DNA from: Thermoanaerobacterales bacterium
Lineage (GTDB): Bacteria > Actinomycetota > Acidimicrobiia > Acidimicrobiales > JACDCH01
NCBI GenBank assembly: GCA_017577565.1
Contig: PKRH01000123.1
Location: 1-9,637, forward strand
Length of the DNA stretch: 9,637 nt
Direction of reading: 5' to 3'
Shown here: piece after piece, positions 1 through 6,442 of the stretch
Numbering within the stretch: position 1 is the first letter of the stretch
How the letters are laid out: every line of letters starts with the position of its first letter
Notes under the pieces: generated by a model
The model's input: only the letters and a program-made list of their open reading frames with translations
What the model was told of the DNA's origin: nothing
Databases searched by the model: none
Program-made: the position numbers and the translations under genes

Positions 1-43
1 ACTGAGAGTTGTGTGGGAAGTCCTAAATTGGTATAAGAGACAG
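1..43. other. Residual Tn5/Nextera transposase adapter at contig end
   Basis: These bases are much richer in A and T than anything that follows. Bases 31-43 are identical to the last 13 bases of the Tn5 mosaic end used in Nextera libraries (GTATAAGAGACAG), and bases 25-43 match the 19-base mosaic end at 16 of 19 positions. GC-rich coding sequence begins directly afterwards at 44. This is best read as untrimmed, error-containing adapter, not genome. Bases 1-24 match no adapter I can recognise but share the odd composition. The open frame runs through it, so naive gene calling gives the first protein a false N-terminus (its YKRQ is translated mosaic end). Confidence 0.85.
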
Positions 44-664
44 CCCTGTCACGCCATCCTCGAGACCGCGCGGGGCGTGGCCAACGTCGAGGAGATCTGC
101 GGCGCCAGCCCCCGCATGCAGGGCCTGTCGCTCGGCCCGGCCGACCTGGCCGCCAACCGCCGGATGAAGACCACCCGGGTCGGCGGTGGGCACCCGGGCT
201 ACCTCGTGCGTCAGGACCCGCCGGGCGACGACGTCCACGCCGAGCGGGCGATCTACCAGCAGGACCTGTGGCACTACACGCTCGCCCGCATGGTCGACGC
301 CTGCGTCACCCATGGCATCCTGCCCTTCTACGGCCCCTTCGGCGACATCAAGGACACCGTCGCCTGCGAGGACCAGTTCCGGAACGCGTTCCTGCTCGGC
401 TGCGTCGGCGCCTGGAGCCTGCACCCTGTGCAGATCGACATCGCCCGGAAGGTGTTCTCGCCCTCGCCGGAGGACGTGGCCCACGCCCGGCGGGTCATCG
501 CCGCCATGGGCGACGGCACCGGCGCCGTCATGCTCGACGGCAAGATGGAGGACGACGCCTCGGTCAAGCAGTGCAAGGTCATGGTCGAGCTGGCCGAGCA
601 GCTCGCCGCCAAGGACCCCGAGCTGGCCGAGCTCTACCGGGAGGCGGGGGTCCTCGATGGCTGA
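44..664 (+). CDS. mcl1: L-malyl-CoA/beta-methylmalyl-CoA lyase (Mcl1 type), 5'-truncated
   Basis: This is the C-terminal two thirds or so of a CitE/HpcH-family CoA-ester lyase. The family uses a TIM barrel and Mg2+. In the ethylmalonyl-CoA pathway it cleaves beta-methylmalyl-CoA to glyoxylate and propionyl-CoA, and condenses glyoxylate with acetyl-CoA to malyl-CoA. The expected Mg2+ ligands are visible: Glu in ILETARG (codon at 62) and Asp in SLGPADLA (codon at 143). From memory it resembles Rhodobacter Mcl1: SPRMQGLSLGPAD, THGILPFYGPFGD and LHPVQI all have close counterparts there, which separates it from plain CitE. About 137 N-terminal residues are missing compared with that roughly 318-residue protein, because the gene meets the adapter at 44. 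The frame is 44-46, 47-49 and so on. The stop overlaps the start of the paralogous mcl2 by 8 nt, implying an operon. Citramalyl-CoA lyase is a less likely alternative. Confidence 0.85.
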   Translation, partial: PCHAILETARGVANVEEICGASPRMQGLSLGPADLAANRRMKTTRVGGGHPGYLVRQDPPGDDVHAERAIYQQDLWHYTLARMVDACVTHGILPFYGPFGDIKDTVACEDQFRNAFLLGCVGAWSLHPVQIDIARKVFSPSPEDVAHARRVIAAMGDGTGAVMLDGKMEDDASVKQCKVMVELAEQLAAKDPELAELYREAGVLDG

Positions 665-1535
665 GGCGCTCCGCCCCCGACGGTCCGTCCTCTACATGCC
701 TGGCGCCAACGAGCGGGCGCTCGCGAAGGCCGAGACCCTGCCGGCCGACGCGCTGATCCTCGACCTCGAGGACGCCGTGGCGCCCGACGCCAAGGCCGAG
801 GCCCGCGACCGCGTCTGCGAGGCCGCCGCCTCCGACCGCTACGGCCGGCGCGAGGTGACCATCCGCATCAACGGCATCGGGACGCCGTGGCACGACGACG
901 ACCTGCGGGCCGTGGCCGCCGCGGGGCCGGCGGCCGTCGTCGTCCCGAAGATCGACTCGGCGGCCGCCGTCCACCAGGTGGTCGAGGCGCTAGAGAAGGC
1001 CGGGGCGCCCGACCACACCGCGGTGTGGGCGATGATCGAGACGCCGATCGCCATGCTGCGGGCCGAGGAGATCTGCGGGGCCTCGGAGCGGCTGACCGTG
1101 CTGGTCATGGGCACGAACGACCTGGCCAAGGAGCTGCAGGCCGAGCACGTGCCCGGCCGCCAGCCGCTGCTGACCGGCCTGGGGCTGTCCCTGCTGGCCG
1201 CCCGGGCCACCGGCAAGGTGATCCTCGACGGGGTCTACAACGACATCAAGGACCCCGAGGGCTTCGAGGCCGAGTGCGTGCAGGGCCGGCAGATGGGCTT
1301 CGACGGCAAGACCCTCATCCACCCGAGCCAGATCGAGCCCTGCAACCGGGTCTTCGCGCCGACCGCCGAGGAGGTCGACCGGGCGCGCCGCATCATCGAG
1401 GCCTTCGAGGAGGCCGAGGCCGAGGGGCGCGGCGTCGTCACCGTCGACGGCCGGATGGTCGAGAACCTGCACGTCGAGCAGGCCCGGCGCACCCTCGCGC
1501 TTGCCGAGGCCATCGCGGCGCTCGGCACCGGCTGA
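657..1535 (+). CDS. mcl2: (3S)-malyl-CoA thioesterase-type CitE-family protein (Mcl2)
   Basis: A complete 292-residue CitE/HpcH-family protein. Visible family features are SVLYMPG (10-16), DLED (36-39), IRIN with Arg70, Mg2+ ligands Glu128 (AMIETP) and Asp155 (MGTNDLAKEL), and FDGKTLIHPSQI (215-226). The stretches VMGTNDLAKEL, DGVYN and QGRQMGFDGKTLIHP closely resemble, from memory, Rhodobacter Mcl2, which hydrolyses (3S)-malyl-CoA to malate and CoA and pulls the reversible Mcl1 condensation forward. That role is inferred here by similarity and by the adjacent mcl1. Citryl-CoA or citramalyl-CoA lyase activity is the alternative. The start chosen is ATG 657, which gives the normal family length. 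A GGAGG lies at 640-644, 12 nt away, inside mcl1. The 8-nt overlap with mcl1 suggests translational coupling. Confidence 0.85.
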   Translation: MAEALRPRRSVLYMPGANERALAKAETLPADALILDLEDAVAPDAKAEARDRVCEAAASDRYGRREVTIRINGIGTPWHDDDLRAVAAAGPAAVVVPKIDSAAAVHQVVEALEKAGAPDHTAVWAMIETPIAMLRAEEICGASERLTVLVMGTNDLAKELQAEHVPGRQPLLTGLGLSLLAARATGKVILDGVYNDIKDPEGFEAECVQGRQMGFDGKTLIHPSQIEPCNRVFAPTAEEVDRARRIIEAFEEAEAEGRGVVTVDGRMVENLHVEQARRTLALAEAIAALGTG

Positions 1536-1574
1536 TCGGGGTGGACCGGGGGGCTCGGACGGCGTTCACTGGAG

Positions 1575-1898
1575 GTGGTGGACGCCTCCCCCCCCGGTCA
1601 CGAGGCTCGGGCCCGCCGTGACCTGCTGCTCGCGGGCGTGCTGACGGTCGCGGCGCTGGCGATCGTCGTGGCCGCGGTCGTCGGGCCGTGGTGGTCGGAC
1701 GGCGACGCCCGCGGCGCCGGGGACGAGGGGGCCCGGGGCCCGGCCACGGCCGTGCGCCTGGTCGACCGGATGGGCAACACCGGCTGCGGCACCCCCGTCG
1801 ACGGGCCCGCCGGCACGGTCCGGCTGGACACCGCCGACGGGCCGTTCCAGGTGGCCGTCGACCACCTGGTGCTCGTGGCCCCGGTCGTCGCCTGCTGA
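1575..1898 (+). CDS. Small single-span membrane protein, unknown function
   Basis: I do not recognise this 107-residue protein. Residues 9-16 are basic, followed by a hydrophobic helix at about 17-38 ending in PWW. Then comes a Gly/Ala/Asp-rich linker (41-57) and a short domain (58-107) with Cys71 and a C-terminal Cys107. By the positive-inside rule the N-terminus would be cytoplasmic and the C-terminal domain outside, where the two cysteines could pair. Third codon positions are almost all G or C, as in real genes here, and the gene fits between mcl2 and the converging SDR stop (4-nt gap). The start is unsure: GTG occurs at 1575 and 1578 with GGAGG at 1571-1575, too close for a usual Shine-Dalgarno, and no ATG is available upstream. 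It probably rides on the mcl1-mcl2 transcript, 39 nt downstream. Confidence 0.55.
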   Translation: MVDASPPGHEARARRDLLLAGVLTVAALAIVVAAVVGPWWSDGDARGAGDEGARGPATAVRLVDRMGNTGCGTPVDGPAGTVRLDTADGPFQVAVDHLVLVAPVVAC

Positions 1899-1902
1899 CG
1901 CG

Positions 1903-2778
1903 TCAGACCAGGCCGAGGTCCCAGAACACCGGCGAGCCGTCCGAGGCGATCGCCTCCCAGCGCTTGCGGGCGTGGGGGACGGTCGTGTCGTGGGTGAAGA
2001 TCCAGAAGCGGCCCCGGCGCACGCCGTCGAGCACCGCGTCCGCCACCTCGGCGGGGTCGATGCCGCCCTCGACCAGGCCCTGGACGATGCTCGCCCCGCC
2101 GCTCCGGTCCGGTGCGGCCTCGGGGTCGACCGGGTTGCCGGCCAGGTCGACGGCGGAGACGTCCGGCGGCCGGTTGCGCTCCGACTCCGCGATGCGGGTC
2201 CGCACCCACTCCGGGCACAGCACCGACACGCCGACCGGCGCGCCGACGAGCTGCAGGTCGAAGTACAGCGACTCGGACAGCGCCACCACGGCGTGCTTGG
2301 TCGCGAAGTAGGGGGCCATCCCCGGCCCGGTGACCATGCCGGCCGCCGAGGCGGTGTTGACGACGTGGCCCTCGCCCTGCTCGATCAGGCGGGGCACGAA
2401 GGCCCGGATGCCGTGGGCCACACCGAGCAGGTTGACGTCGACGATCCAGCGCCAGCGGTCGGCGGGCACGGTCCAGGTCAGCCCGCCGACGCCGACGCCC
2501 GCGTTGTTGCACACCAGGTGGGCGGTGCCGAAGCGGTCGAACACCGCGTCGGCCAGCGCCGCCACCGCGGCCTCGTCGCGCACGTCGGTCGGCACGGCCA
2601 GCACCCGGTCCTCGCCGTGCGCGCCGGCCAGCTCGGCCGCCGCCTCCTCGAGCGGGCCGGCCTCGACGTCGGCCAGCGCCACCCGCATCCCCTCCTCGGC
2701 GCACCGCCGGGCGAGCGCCAGGCCGATGCCCGACGCCGCGCCCGTCACGACCGCCACCTTCCCCGCGAAGTCGTCCAT
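1903..2778 (-). CDS. Classical short-chain dehydrogenase/reductase (SDR)
   Basis: A 291-residue cytosolic NAD(P)-dependent oxidoreductase of the classical SDR family. The cofactor-binding TGAASGIG is at residues 12-19. Asp37 at the end of strand 2 suggests NAD(H) preference, and Asp65 is the usual adenine contact. NNAG is at 91-94, and the catalytic tetrad is Asn116, Ser144, Tyr157 and Lys161 (YFATK). The usual PG turn after strand 6 reads CPEWV here. A C-terminal extension after about residue 245 is typical of larger actinobacterial SDRs. The substrate cannot be told from sequence. It follows the PIG-L gene by 35 nt on the same strand, so it may belong to the mcd operon, but that gap holds its own promoter-like hexamers. 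ATG 2778 is supported by the Rossmann motif beginning at residue 12. Confidence 0.88.
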   Translation of the reverse strand: MDDFAGKVAVVTGAASGIGLALARRCAEEGMRVALADVEAGPLEEAAAELAGAHGEDRVLAVPTDVRDEAAVAALADAVFDRFGTAHLVCNNAGVGVGGLTWTVPADRWRWIVDVNLLGVAHGIRAFVPRLIEQGEGHVVNTASAAGMVTGPGMAPYFATKHAVVALSESLYFDLQLVGAPVGVSVLCPEWVRTRIAESERNRPPDVSAVDLAGNPVDPEAAPDRSGGASIVQGLVEGGIDPAEVADAVLDGVRRGRFWIFTHDTTVPHARKRWEAIASDGSPVFWDLGLV

Positions 2779-2787
2779 CGAGCGGGG

Positions 2788-2817
2788 ACGCTAGGGCACC
2801 CGGGTGGGCGCCGTCAG
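2788..2817 (-). promoter_or_regulatory. Possible leaderless promoter of the SDR gene
   Basis: On the minus strand TAGCGT (2788-2793) lies 9 nt before the ATG. CTGACG (2812-2817), which matches 4 of 6 bases of TTGACA, sits 18 nt further upstream and includes the PIG-L stop codon. No Shine-Dalgarno is visible in the gap. This would allow a transcript starting almost at the ATG, independent of the upstream genes. It is inferred from sequence only. Confidence 0.4.
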
Positions 2818-3539
2818 ATGCCGAGCAGCTCGAAGGCCACGCCGAGCCGGCCGTCGAACCGCTCGGCGGTCGCCTCGGCGTTGGCCCGCAGGAACGCCTC
2901 GGGGTCGGGGTCGCCCAGGCCGGCCAGGTAGGCGGCGTGGCGGCGCAGGGACTCCACGCCGAGGTCGAAGGTGTCGGTCACGTCGACGGCGTGGGTCGGC
3001 TGCGGCGACGCGATGACGGCGAGGTGGCGCACGCCGCCCCACGGCTCCAGGCCGGCGTCGAGCAGCTCGGGGAACACCCAGCGGTTGCCGGCGTCCCGCA
3101 CGGCGTCGATGGTGGCCTGGCCGGCGATCCGGTGGTCGGCCATGTTCAGGAACGTGCCCCCGTAGGTCTCCCGGTGGTTGACCGCGACCACCAGCTCGGG
3201 CCGGTGGCGCCGGATGGCCGCCGCGATGTCGCGCCGCAGGTCGAGGCCGTAGGTGAGCATGCCGTCGCGGTGGTCGAGGAACTCCACGTCGGTGACCCCG
3301 ACCACCGCGGCGCTGGCGATCTGCTCGGCCGTGCGCACCCGGGCGCACTCCTCGGGCGGCATCGAGTCGATGCCGGCCTCGCCCCGGGTCAGCAGCAGGT
3401 AGGCCACGTGCTTGCCCGCCCGCGTCCACGCCGCCACCGCCGCCGCCCCGCCGTACTCCAGGTCGTCGGGGTGGGGGACGACGGCGAGCGCGCGCTCCCA
3501 GTCCTCGGGGAACGGCTGGAGCGCGGTGGGCTCGGTCAC
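2814..3539 (-). CDS. PIG-L/LmbE-family zinc-dependent deacetylase
   Basis: A 241-residue protein of the PIG-L family, zinc enzymes that remove N-acetyl groups from GlcNAc-type substrates or cleave related amides (MshB and Mca of mycothiol metabolism are examples). The signature PHPDDLE is at 22-28, giving zinc ligands His23 and Asp26 with Asp25 as likely general base. The third ligand is His136 in NMADH, and TRGEAG at 51-56 is also typical. It is shorter than MshB or Mca (about 290-300 residues) and the substrate cannot be assigned. The GTG start is only 4 nt after the mcd stop, so it is very probably translated from the mcd mRNA, with a weak GAGG-like site inside the end of mcd. The N-terminus is short and lacks a signal peptide, so it should be cytoplasmic. 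Confidence 0.85.
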   Translation of the reverse strand: MTEPTALQPFPEDWERALAVVPHPDDLEYGGAAAVAAWTRAGKHVAYLLLTRGEAGIDSMPPEECARVRTAEQIASAAVVGVTDVEFLDHRDGMLTYGLDLRRDIAAAIRRHRPELVVAVNHRETYGGTFLNMADHRIAGQATIDAVRDAGNRWVFPELLDAGLEPWGGVRHLAVIASPQPTHAVDVTDTFDLGVESLRRHAAYLAGLGDPDPEAFLRANAEATAERFDGRLGVAFELLGI

Positions 3540-3543
3540 GGCC

Positions 3544-5148
3544 TCAGCCCGCCGCCTGCTGGGCGAGGCGCCGGGCGATGACCTTGAGGCACAGGGTCTC
3601 GTCCGCGCCCTCGAAGATCGACAGCACCCGGGCGTCGACGAAGTACCGGCTCACGGCGTACTCCTCGGCGTAGCCGTAGCCGCCGTGGATCTGCATCGCC
3701 TCCCGGGTGACCCACTCGGCGGCCTTGCAGACGTAGGCCTTGACCATGGCCGCCTCCATCGAGCCCTCGCCCTTGGCCATCATGCGGGCGACGGCGTAGG
3801 CGAACTGGCGGGCCGCCTGGATGGTGACGGCCATCCTGGCCAGCTTGGCCCTGGTGAGCTGGTAGTCGGCGATGGGGTGCCCGAACACCACCCGCTCCTG
3901 GGCGTAGTCGCGGGCGGCCTCGTAGGCGGCCTGCATGACGCCGATGGCCCGGGCCGCGGTCTGCAGCCGGCCGTTCTCGAAGCCGGCCATCTGCAGGTAG
4001 AAGCCCTTGCCGAGGCCCTCCTCGCCGCCGACCAGGTTGTCGTCGGCGACGAACCAGTCGTCGAAGGCGATCTCGTAGGAGTGCATGCCCCGGTAGCCGA
4101 TCGTGTCGATCGGCCGGCCCTCCATGCGGCCGCCCCCCGGCGCGCCGCCGTCGGCCCCCGCCTCCTGCGTCAGCTGGAAGCCCTCGCCGTCGGCGACCGG
4201 CTTGGGCACGACGAACAGCGACAGGCCCCGGTGGGCCTTCGACCGGTCGGGGTCGGTGCGGGCGAGCAGCATGAGCACGGTGGCGCGGGCCCCGAAGGTG
4301 CACCACGTCTTGACGCCGTTGATCAGCCAGCCGCCGTCGGTGCGGGTGGCGGTGACCTTGATGCCCGCCACGTCCGAGCCGTAGTCGGGCTCGGTGACCG
4401 CGACCGCGGCCATCTCCTCGCCGCTCGCCAGGCGGGGCAGCCAGCGCTGCTTCTGCTCCTCGGTGCCGCCCTTGACCAGGGCGCGGGTGAGGATCTCGGG
4501 CCGGGTGATCAGCGAGCCGCCGACGCCGAGCGAGCCCCGGGACAGCTCCTCGGTGGCGACGACCATGCCCATGTAGTCGCTCTCGCCGCCGGCCGCGAAC
4601 CCGCCGTACTCCTCGGGGATCGACAGGCCGAAGGCGCCGAGCTCGGCCAGCCCGGCGATGATCTCCTCGGGGATGTCGGCGTTGTGCCGGTGGACGTGCT
4701 CGGCGACCGGCCGGATCTTGTCCTCGGCGAACCGCCGGAACGTGTCCTGCACCATCTCGAACTCGTCGTCGAGGTGGCGGGGGCCGGGGCCGTCGATGGA
4801 GGCCAGGAACGCCGGGTCGCGGTGGGCGGCGACGAAGTCGCGGACCCCGTCGAGCGCCCCCGGCTCGACGCCCCAGGCCTCCTCGCGGCCGTAGAGCTTG
4901 GCGGCCACCTCGGCGATCGCCTCGGCGGTGAAGGCGGTGGTGACCCGGGCCTCCTCGTCGCCCTTGGCCCCGTAGTCGAGCATCGTCCGGGCCGTCTCGA
5001 CCGCGGCGGCGGCGTGGGCCAGGTCGTAGGCGACGACCTGGTCGTCGTCGACGGAGCCGGTGGCGGCGAGGTGGGCCCAGCCCTGCTGGACGACGGCGCG
5101 GGCGGTCTCGACGGCGGACGCGGCGGCCTTGAGGTCGGGGGCGCTCAT
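3544..5148 (-). CDS. mcd: (2S)-methylsuccinyl-CoA dehydrogenase (acyl-CoA dehydrogenase family)
   Basis: A 534-residue FAD-dependent acyl-CoA dehydrogenase that would oxidise (2S)-methylsuccinyl-CoA to mesaconyl-CoA, probably passing electrons to ETF. Ordinary family members have about 380-400 residues. This one has an Ala-rich helical N-terminal extension (about 1-125), as known for Mcd. The core then shows FGLSIPEEYGG (173-183), the FAD-binding stretch VTEPDYGSD (251-259) and LINGVKTWCT (275-284). A Gly-rich insert (about 330-345) precedes IGYRGMHSYEIAFDDWFV (350-367), which I associate with Mcd. QERVVFG is at 417-423, IHGGYGYAEEY at 487-497, and the candidate catalytic base is Glu513 in IFEGADE. 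ATG 5148 is chosen because the open frame further upstream overlaps the lipoprotein gene and is out of character. No clear Shine-Dalgarno precedes it. The close presence of mcl1, mcl2 and mch supports the assignment. Confidence 0.85.
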   Translation of the reverse strand: MSAPDLKAAASAVETARAVVQQGWAHLAATGSVDDDQVVAYDLAHAAAAVETARTMLDYGAKGDEEARVTTAFTAEAIAEVAAKLYGREEAWGVEPGALDGVRDFVAAHRDPAFLASIDGPGPRHLDDEFEMVQDTFRRFAEDKIRPVAEHVHRHNADIPEEIIAGLAELGAFGLSIPEEYGGFAAGGESDYMGMVVATEELSRGSLGVGGSLITRPEILTRALVKGGTEEQKQRWLPRLASGEEMAAVAVTEPDYGSDVAGIKVTATRTDGGWLINGVKTWCTFGARATVLMLLARTDPDRSKAHRGLSLFVVPKPVADGEGFQLTQEAGADGGAPGGGRMEGRPIDTIGYRGMHSYEIAFDDWFVADDNLVGGEEGLGKGFYLQMAGFENGRLQTAARAIGVMQAAYEAARDYAQERVVFGHPIADYQLTRAKLARMAVTIQAARQFAYAVARMMAKGEGSMEAAMVKAYVCKAAEWVTREAMQIHGGYGYAEEYAVSRYFVDARVLSIFEGADETLCLKVIARRLAQQAAG

Positions 5149-5156
5149 GGCGCCGA

Positions 5157-5162
5157 AAACTA
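5157..5162 (-). promoter_or_regulatory. Possible -10 element of a leaderless mcd transcript
   Basis: TAGTTT on the minus strand, 8 nt before the mcd ATG, lies in a 56-bp gap that has no Shine-Dalgarno. It is part of one of the few AT-rich patches in the region. No convincing -35 box was found 16-19 nt upstream. Its position would put the transcript start at or next to the ATG. Confidence 0.4.
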
Positions 5163-5204
5163 GACGCCGCCCGCCCGACCGGCCCACATCCGGCGCGTGC
5201 CCGG

Positions 5205-6230
5205 CTACAGTTCCAGGAGGGCGGCGTAGGCGTCGGTCACGTCGACGGCGTCGGCGGGCGGCTCGAAGTCGAGCGTGGCCTCGCCGTGGTCGAACAGGTC
5301 GACGGCGTAGGGGAAGGCCATGTCCGGCATGCCGGCGGGCCACGGCTCACCCATGGCCTCGGCGACCGCCGAGACCGAGAACGTGTAGGAGATCCGGACG
5401 AGGTAGCCCTCGCCGTCGATCCAGACCTCGACCGGGACGGCCATCTCCAACATGGCGGCCATCGCCTCCTCGTCGTCCCGGCCGATGCCCCCCGCGGCGA
5501 ACGCGCCGGGGTCGGTGCCCTGGGCCTCCATCAGGTCGGCCATGCTGACCTCGGCGGACAGGCCGTGGGCCGGCTCACCCTGGACTTGGCCGGTGCCGAG
5601 GTCCTCGACGTCGTCGGCGCCCTGCACGACCTCGATCAGGGCCTGCGGGTCGGGGCCGCTCTGCCCGGAGATCTGGGCGGCGACCTCGGAGGGGAGGGCG
5701 TCCTCGAGGGCCGAGACGTCGATGACGCCCCACCCGTCCCGGAGCGCCTCGAGGTCCTCGAGCTCGTCGAGCCCGAGCATGCCGGCCGCCTCGGCGAGGA
5801 TCGGGGCCCGCAGGTAGAGCTGGTCGTCGACGAGGGCGAACTCCATGGTGGAGCCCAGGAGGTCGGCCACCTCCGGCGGCATCGGCCCCATCCCGCCGGG
5901 GATCTCGCCGGCCATCTCCTCGAACATGGCGCCGAAGTCCATCTCCATGTAGGAGTCGGCGCCGTCGACGACGCCCGTGGCGACCGTCGTCGAGTCGTCG
6001 TCGACCTCGCCGGACATCGACAGTCGCAGCTCCATCCGGTAGCTGCCCTCGGACGTCCGCCGGCCGGCCTCCTGCAGGAAGGCGACGGTGTCGCCCTCGG
6101 GGATGTCGACCACCACGTCGGCGGCGTCGTCGGCCTCGCTGGCGCAGGCGGCGCCGGCGAGCAGCAGGGCGAGGGTGGCGGCGCCGAGCGCGCGGCGGCC
6201 GGGGCGGGTGGGACGGCGGGTCGCGTGCAT
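5205..6230 (-). CDS. Exported lipoprotein candidate, unknown function
   Basis: A 341-residue protein with a clear export signal: basic residues (RRPTRPGRR, 5-13), a hydrophobic core (14-24), then LLLAGAAC with Cys29 and an acidic mature start (SEADDA). If lipidated, it would be anchored to the outer face of the membrane at Cys29. The lipobox is imperfect, with Gly instead of Leu at -3, so simple signal-peptidase I cleavage is possible. The mature part is acidic and Met-rich (MEMDFGAMFEEM near residues 93-104) and predicted to be beta-rich. The layout resembles LolA/LppX/LprG-like lipid- or drug-binding lipoproteins, but I cannot place it firmly. ATG 6228-6230 is supported by AGGAAGGA just upstream and by the signal peptide. 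It precedes mcd by 56 nt on the same strand; co-transcription is possible. Confidence 0.8.
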   Translation of the reverse strand: MHATRRPTRPGRRALGAATLALLLAGAACASEADDAADVVVDIPEGDTVAFLQEAGRRTSEGSYRMELRLSMSGEVDDDSTTVATGVVDGADSYMEMDFGAMFEEMAGEIPGGMGPMPPEVADLLGSTMEFALVDDQLYLRAPILAEAAGMLGLDELEDLEALRDGWGVIDVSALEDALPSEVAAQISGQSGPDPQALIEVVQGADDVEDLGTGQVQGEPAHGLSAEVSMADLMEAQGTDPGAFAAGGIGRDDEEAMAAMLEMAVPVEVWIDGEGYLVRISYTFSVSAVAEAMGEPWPAGMPDMAFPYAVDLFDHGEATLDFEPPADAVDVTDAYAALLEL

Positions 6231-6234
6231 CGTG

Positions 6235-6242
6235 TCCTTCCT
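6235..6242 (-). promoter_or_regulatory. Strong Shine-Dalgarno of the lipoprotein gene
   Basis: AGGAAGGA on the minus strand contains AGGA cores 4 and 8 nt before ATG 6230. It decides this start over longer reading-frame extensions and contrasts with mcd, mch, the SDR and the hydrolase, which lack such a site. Confidence 0.75.
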
Positions 6243-6293
6243 GTGGCGACGGCTCGTGGGGCGGGCATCGTGGCAGACGGCGGACCGCCGCGC

Positions 6294-6311
6294 ATCGGGG
6301 ATGACCCCGGT
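6294..6311. repeat. Short inverted repeat in the divergent intergenic region
   Basis: A perfect 5-bp inverted repeat, CGGGG / CCCCG (6296-6300 and 6305-6309), flanks ATGA. It extends outward by a T-G and an A-T pair. It sits 64 bp upstream of the lipoprotein start and about 130 bp from mch, where a regulator could act on either gene. In DNA this GC-rich it may be chance, and no T-tract follows, so it is not a typical terminator. Confidence 0.3.
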
Positions 6312-6392
6312 CCGCCCCCGAACCCCGGCCGGCCGGCCGTGCCCGGCTACCGGTCGAACGCCGGGACGAAGGAGTCGGGCCGGGTCGGGGCC

Positions 6393-6424
6393 CGGCCGGA
6401 CCGTCTGGCTCGGCGGCCGGACCG
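6393..6424 (+). repeat. Direct repeat upstream of mch, possible operator
   Basis: CGGCCGGACCG occurs at 6393-6403 and again at 6414-6424, 21 bp apart start to start, close to two helical turns. The second copy ends 5 bp before the TACCGT -10-like hexamer of mch, so a bound protein would touch RNA polymerase. The pattern suits a dimeric regulator but the sequence is GC-rich and the repeat short. Confidence 0.35.
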
Positions 6425-6429
6425 CTCCG

Positions 6430-6435
6430 TACCGT
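6430..6435 (+). promoter_or_regulatory. Possible -10 element of a leaderless mch transcript
   Basis: TACCGT lies 7 nt before ATG 6443, with no Shine-Dalgarno between. The best -35 candidate, CTGGCT at 6405-6410, is poor and 19 nt away. It also supports ATG 6443 over the in-frame GTG codons at 6434 and 6437, which overlap or directly abut the hexamer. Confidence 0.4.
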
Positions 6436-6442
6436 GGTGCCC

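Noticed and set aside
186..656. N-terminal extension of mcl2 from GTG 186
   Set aside because: This part overlaps mcl1 in another frame and reads as Ser/Thr/Arg-rich low complexity; the family N-terminus fits ATG 657.
1598..2704. 368-residue minus-strand frame overlapping the SDR gene
   Set aside because: Its translation is low-complexity Arg/Gly/Ala sequence, an out-of-frame reading of the SDR gene and the small membrane protein gene.
3412..5163. 583-residue open frame on the + strand opposite mcd and the PIG-L gene
   Set aside because: It is the GC-rich shadow of mcd: its translation is rich in Gly, Ala, Val and Asp with no family motif, while the minus strand encodes a full acyl-CoA dehydrogenase.
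5149..5343. N-terminal extension of mcd up to 5343
   Set aside because: It overlaps the lipoprotein coding end, is Arg-rich without homology features, and ATG 5148 gives the expected Mcd length.
6434..6442. GTG 6434 or 6437 as the mch start
   Set aside because: They overlap or directly abut the -10-like TACCGT, lack a Shine-Dalgarno, and the family N-terminus fits ATG 6443.
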